Origin: Austropuccinia psidii
Taxonomy: Eukaryota > Basidiomycota > Pucciniomycetes > Pucciniales > Sphaerophragmiaceae
Assembly: GCA_023105745.1 (NCBI GenBank)
Contig: JALGQZ010000009.1
Span: forward strand, 10,340,564-10,404,563
DNA length: 64,000 bases
Direction of reading: 5' to 3'
How positions within the stretch are numbered: the first letter of the stretch is position 1; each line of letters begins with the position of its first letter. The notes beneath the pieces are model-generated. The model ran no database searches, had not been told where the DNA came from, and worked only from the letters and a program-made list of their open reading frames with translations. This document shows positions 59,401 to 64,000 of this stretch, piece after piece. The position numbers and the translations under genes were made by a program.

Positions 59401-62097
59401 GAATTGTACCTATATAAGCTGTTTGATTATGAATGAATGTCTTTCTGGGCTTGTGTCTTCATTTTTATATCAGTAATTTGTATTTTATTGTTCAAAAAAC
59501 CAAATTTATGTCTGTTATTGTTTCCTATGGTGAAATATTTGCCTTTCTGGTTAGAGATACCTATGACATAGATTGACAAGTAATAATTTCCAAGTGTAAA
59601 ATGGTTACTCGTACAGTTTACCATAGCTACAAACTCTACTTTCATGCTTATGCATTTGGAAGGATGAAGAAAAATGAATTTCAAGTCAATTATTCCAAGG
59701 GGCTTCAAGCTTTCACTTGCAATACTAAATTTAACCCCTTGTATTGGTATAAGTTTTTCTTCCCAACCTGGTATAATTGCTTTCAAATAACTCAGTATGC
59801 TCACGTGTCCAGGTTTACTTTTACCTCTTGGTTTTCAACCATGAAAATACTCATACTTGAATTTCCAGGTGTATATCCCATTCCTTTTTCAGGTTTGGTT
59901 TTACGCAGCTTTCCATCTTGTATGTTTGTGAGGCTTTTATCAGATGTTCCAAATTGTGGTAAGTTTGAGTTTACATCTAGTACTTCATATATTAAATAAA
60001 TATAATTAATTTGTGCATTAAATATATCAATTTAATCACTTTAAGAAGTTTCTGACTCTTCAGTTTCTTTTTCAGAGTCACATTCATCTTCTTTATAATC
60101 ATGGTATTCTGTTTCCATAATCTCATGGATCTTGGCCTTTTCAAGACAATGATTGGCTAAGTGTTCAATAACACCACATTTATGGAATTTTCTTTGCTCA
60201 TTAGTGTTGGGTTTATTGGGTTTGAAAGGTTCCTTTGGTTTATATTTCTTAATGAATGGCTTATTTGGACTTTTAATATCCAATTTTTTCCATATTCTGC
60301 CAATTTTGGTTCTTGTAACTAGATCCTCTAGTTCACTAATTTACTTCTCTGTGGAACATGGCTCTATGCAACTACTTCTCAGGGAATGTTTCAGGTCTTC
60401 TCCACATTTTTTGGGCATCTTCATATGCACCACTATCTGTGACATTTCTGGGTGCAGTGCATTCAATCTTTCAGCTTTTTTTAAGGACGAAGTAAAAGGG
60501 TCATCCTTATCTAGGTCAAAGAAGGAACTTTCAAATTAATTTTCTATTTTTTACCTCCAGAAATCATTTTTCCACTTGGTGTAAATTTCATTTTTCCACC
60601 AAGACCAGGTATTTTTTCGATTTGTTTTTCTTATGCCATAGTACTATCTCTTTGCAGATTTTTCAAATAATGAATGTAATATTTCAGTGATTAATTAATC
60701 TAGTATGGCATAATCCTCTTGTAAAATGTGAATTATTTTAATAAATGACATATGGTCCTATTCACCTTCACCTGCGAATGCTGGCCATTCTTTTAATTGA
60801 GGTGCTTCCTTCATTAAGACTTTCTTATTGTCTTGATGGCTCAATTCTGTTATGAATTGATTTTTTATTTTATCTTTTGGTTTAACAGGACTTCTTATGT
60901 GAGAAAATGGGGTTGATAAATTTGGCATATTCAAGTTAGCCTCATTTATTTTATTAATTTTTGCAGTAATAAGTTTCATTACACTTTGAATGTCATCTTC
61001 AAGATTTGCTCTTTATTCAGAACTCTTTTTTACATGGTCTAGAAGTAATTTTGGATTTGATGAAGTGTTTTCTTCAACTTTTCCAACAGAAATACTTCAT
61101 TTGTTTAATTTTTCTGTCAGATTGTCAATACTCACATGATAATTGATTGTAAAAGTCTCCTCTCTGACATCTCTTATGTATTTATACAATTCCTGTTGTC
61201 CTTGTATCAATTTCTTAGTATCTCCAATTAAGAATTTTGGTTTATTATTTTAAACCATAAACTTAATGCTGTCTATTTCTTTTATATATTGTACAACAGT
61301 TTGTTTCAAAGAAAATAAACTAATATTTATTTCTTGTAAAGATAATAAATGTATTTAATGTCCCTCAGAGGTAAAATACTCTTTTTAATTCATGTTAAAG
61401 TATTTACAACATCAGGAGACAAAGTGATTTCTTTGGAAAATGGTGCTGTCTCATTGTTTGCTCCTCTTTGTCCTTGAACTCCAACAAGGTTCTGGCAATG
61501 TTGAAGACATTGTCCATGGCATATTTTTGGATTCTTGGAATCCTGTAGCTTGGGGAATATGGTTTCCTACAGTTCTTTTTCTTTTTCTTCTTCCCTTCTT
61601 GGGGAGGTTGGTTGGCTTGTGGCTTGCTGGTAGAAGCTACTGGGGATTTTCCCTTTCTTTCCTCCCTTTTCTTGTTGTGACAATCCTTGATCTTTTTTAT
61701 TTGAGGTTTTCATGTTGGTGAATTCCATCTATTTGAGTATCTCAAAATCTCATCCTCTTTGAGGAACTTCTTCAGAATGTGCCAGGATTTTATCACTCCT
61801 TGGTGGAGTTGTGGTAAAATTTCCCAATTCTTGTCCTTGTACACAGTGTTATACTGCTTGTACTGGCTCATGTAGATGTCTATCTGAGGATTCTAAATGG
61901 AACTTTTATCTGTTGGAGTTACTAATACTCAGTTCCAACTCTGGTTCAGATATTATGGGCATCTCTGGGACTTCTTGTGTGGATTCTGTTCCACTGAGGA
62001 TTTTGCCCTTTCTTTTCCCTTTTCATGGATAAATTCTACTTCTGAGTCCATCTCAATATGAATGGATGGAGTATTGGGATCCTATTCTAGTAGTCAT
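56430..62097 (-). pseudogene. Ty3-C Gag-Pol polyprotein, heavily decayed
   Basis: On the minus strand from an ATG at 62097 (MTTRIGSQYS, like MTPTRSG of Ty3-A). Pieces include LKEWPAFAGEGE (60979-60758), a CCHC-like block with an altered first ligand (60283-60041), a protease whose Gly after Asp-Thr is a stop (near 59810), RT (59182-58889, YIDD near 58770), integrase (57595-56764) and a chromodomain remnant (LKERRTRNKK, near 56540). In the integrase the first catalytic Asp (MDW in relatives) is Asn (QMNW). More than a dozen stops and frameshifts. Clearly non-functional. Confidence 0.88.
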
Positions 62098-62321
62098 AAT
62101 TAAGAAATAAGCAATAAAAAGATTCCAGAACATTCAAAAAGTCTTTTTATGGAAATTTAAGAAAGGTGCTTACCTTCAGAGTCCTGAATAGTGTGTCCTT
62201 CAAAGAATAATTTCTTGGCCTCTCTTTGTATTAAAAACAGGTGTTGGAGAGCTTTGAAAAGTTTCTTCCACCAATCTTGCAACAGTGGTCTGAATATCCT
62301 CTGTTGGGTTTTCTCAAAACA
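61404..62321 (-). pseudogene. Ty3-C remnant of the spliced overlapping accessory ORF
   Basis: The leader exon 62321-62174 follows TTTTTTAG|TGTT. Donor GTAAGC (62173-62168) and an AG at 62088-62087 enclose the Gag ATG. Downstream the accessory frame shows NTPSIHIEMDSEVEF and KPYSPSYRIPR then NVFNIARTLLEFK, matching Ty3-A and -B. A one-base shift in the leader and several stops break it. It ends near 61404. Confidence 0.6.
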
Positions 62322-62738
62322 CTAAAAAAGACAAATAAGTATAAGTCTTTTTATAAGAAGTATTATTTTTGAAAAGATATGGAAATTTCAATTCAAAAAT
62401 TGCTTTTATATTCTTTTAAATAAATGAAATGAGTAAAAAGGAGTAAAAAGGATTTCTTATTGTATTTTTATTATTTTTGTTTTAAAAATTAAAATAAAAA
62501 CTAAGAAGATTACTTTAAAATTAAATTATAATATAAGTTTATTTTTAATTTATGAACTATCTTTTTTTATCACTAGAGTCACTCAAAGAAAGTTCTTGCA
62601 AGTCCAAGGATGTGAAAAACCACATGTAAGACAGTAATATGTCTTTACAAATTCCTCAATATATTTTCAAATCAATAAATATAATTTTATTATTGGATAA
62701 GCCCAATTATAATATTTTTCAAGGTTGTTTAAGTGAAT

Positions 62739-62756
62739 ATCACAGCCAGGCCCCCA
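62739..62756 (-). promoter_or_regulatory. Ty3-C primer-binding site
   Basis: Minus strand TGGGGGCCTGGCTGTGAT, two bases inside the 5' LTR. One base differs from Ty3-A. Confidence 0.8.
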
Positions 62757-62758
62757 AT

Positions 62759-64000
62759 TGTAAGGTTTGGCTACAAAAGAATAAGTACATGCTACCAATA
62801 CTTTACTTATTATACTATAAATGTCCTTATTAAATTAAAGAAGAATATAAAGAGTAATCATAATAGGTAAGAAGTATTATAATTATGGCATAAAAGTGTT
62901 TATATTATTCAATAAATAAGATAATATAATAAGAATAAATACATTAATATTTAGTAATTAATATATTTATGGAACTTTATTATTGTTACAAAAAATAATA
63001 AAGGCATGAAAAATTGTTATTTAATAGTAAAAAAACAATTTATAGCAATAATATTACCCATGTTAAGCTTATATATCAATATAAATACTAATTATATGAA
63101 TAGAAGAATTATTAAAATAATAATCAAGAGAAAAACTATCATAAAAGATGAAAATAACCTACTTTTGACACTTATTATAATAATTTTGAATAAATTTATG
63201 CCCAAAAATATAAATACAACTTACTTAAACTGTACTTACAATTTGAAAAAAAGAAATTACAAATATTCTTGTTTTTATGAGCAATTAGGTACTTATGGAA
63301 AAGTTTAACAAAAAAAATTAAAAAATGGATTTGATCACATCAAGATTGATGATTAAAAGGAAGAAAATCTTTTTTATTTAATAATATAATAGATTCATAT
63401 ATAAAGAATAAAGAAATGAGCTTTTGATTTAATGTTATAATGTTTTTAATCCCTCTTAGGGGGAAATAGAGGTAAAAAGTGCTCTATATATAGTAAAATG
63501 ATCCCTCCTAGAGTCCATAAGGCTTCTAGTAGACGTGTGAAGATGGTATCCACTGGAATTTATCAGTAGCTTAAGTTTTAGTGATGATTACATAATTAAA
63601 TCTTATCTCATTACTAGGCTATTATTTAGAATTATCACTGTAACTCTTGAATTTATGACATAATGGGCTTGGAAGAAGACTAGAATTTGTTTATTTTATT
63701 AGTTTTAATAATAAAAAACTATTATTCACAACTTCTATCACTTCTATGACTGTCAAACTTAAAATTAAGGTTACAGATAGTGATCATAAATGATCAATTT
63801 TAAGCTAAGAATGAGATCATTGATAACTTTTGAGCTATACACTCTACAGCCATTCAGAGAGTGAATTCTTATACCTTGGAATTTCATCATTAATCTTCCA
63901 ACAGAATTTCATTACATTGCCAAAACTCTATATTTGATGATTTTTCTTGTAACTCTTCTTTTCTGTTGAAATTTACTATTTTAAACTTCAACCCATGATT
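62759..64000 (-). repeat. Ty3-C 5' LTR (right), truncated by window end
   Basis: Begins TGTAAGGTTTGGC and follows the left LTR for about 1240 bp to the end of the window. Roughly 700 bp more is expected outside. Confidence 0.82.

Larger units (their letters stand above)
54296..64000 (-). mobile_element. Ty3-C: decayed chromodomain Ty3/gypsy element, cut by window end
   Basis: Left LTR 54296-56269, minus-strand pol and gag remains 56430-62097, primer site 62739-62756, and a right LTR from 62759 that runs off the window. The shared primer site, the reverse-complement purine tract (ttccctaccacc) and protein similarity place it with Ty3-A and -B. LTR divergence and the many stops show it is the oldest of the three. 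Confidence 0.9.

Overview
This window looks like a rust fungus (Pucciniales), most likely Austropuccinia psidii or a close relative. That is an impression from recognising the retrotransposon polyproteins and from the AT-rich, deeply nested repeat landscape; it was not confirmed by any search. Almost everything here is transposable-element DNA. I can support one ordinary host gene, a three-exon wax-synthase-like MBOAT acyltransferase (49612-51106).

Layout. (1) 1-1890 is AT-rich with no supported gene. (2) 1900-18780 holds remains of Harbinger-type genes. A Myb/SANT-like gene on the minus strand (about 1900-2984 and 16338-16470) is split by a degenerate Ty3 LTR (2985-16337). That LTR is itself split by a complete LTR element, Ty3-D (3318-14945, 4-bp target duplication tcat). 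A decayed HARBI1-like transposase follows at about 18000-18780. (3) 18983-20619 is a complete but dead Tc1/mariner element flanked by TA. (4) 20726-48639 appears to be one Harbinger element with 18-bp terminal inverted repeats. It carries a HARBI1 transposase and, converging on it, a Myb-like gene. It has been inflated to 28 kb by Ty3-A (21801-43750), which was in turn split by the young Ty3-B (28957-39049, duplication agtac, minus strand). A 500-N gap and a 1.46-kb AAAATTAATT satellite also lie inside it. (5) 48640-51300 is the only gene-like, GC-richer, non-repeat DNA: a GC-rich upstream block plus the acyltransferase gene. (6) 52173-53060 is a third decayed HARBI1 copy. (7) 54296-64000 is a decayed Ty3-C element on the minus strand, cut by the window edge.

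Ty3-A, -B and -C are one family: same primer-binding site, polypurine tract, Gag-PR-RT-RNaseH-IN order and C-terminal chromodomain. The main discovery candidate is in their 5' region. All three keep a small leader exon (acceptor ..TAG|TGT, donor GT) and a 62-87 nt intron that contains the apparent gag ATG. Removing that intron fuses the leader, in a different frame, to an ORF that overlaps the N-terminal part of the Gag frame. In Ty3-B this spliced ORF is fully open and ends in an ATGA overlap with an internal Gag-frame Met. The overlapping frame looks better conserved among copies than the Gag frame there. This suggests an undescribed splice-dependent accessory protein of a rust chromovirus. 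A second candidate is Ty3-D, which encodes Gag, a damaged protease and a long disordered region with a terminal hydrophobic segment, but no RT or integrase, and carries a five-copy hairpin array near its 3' end.
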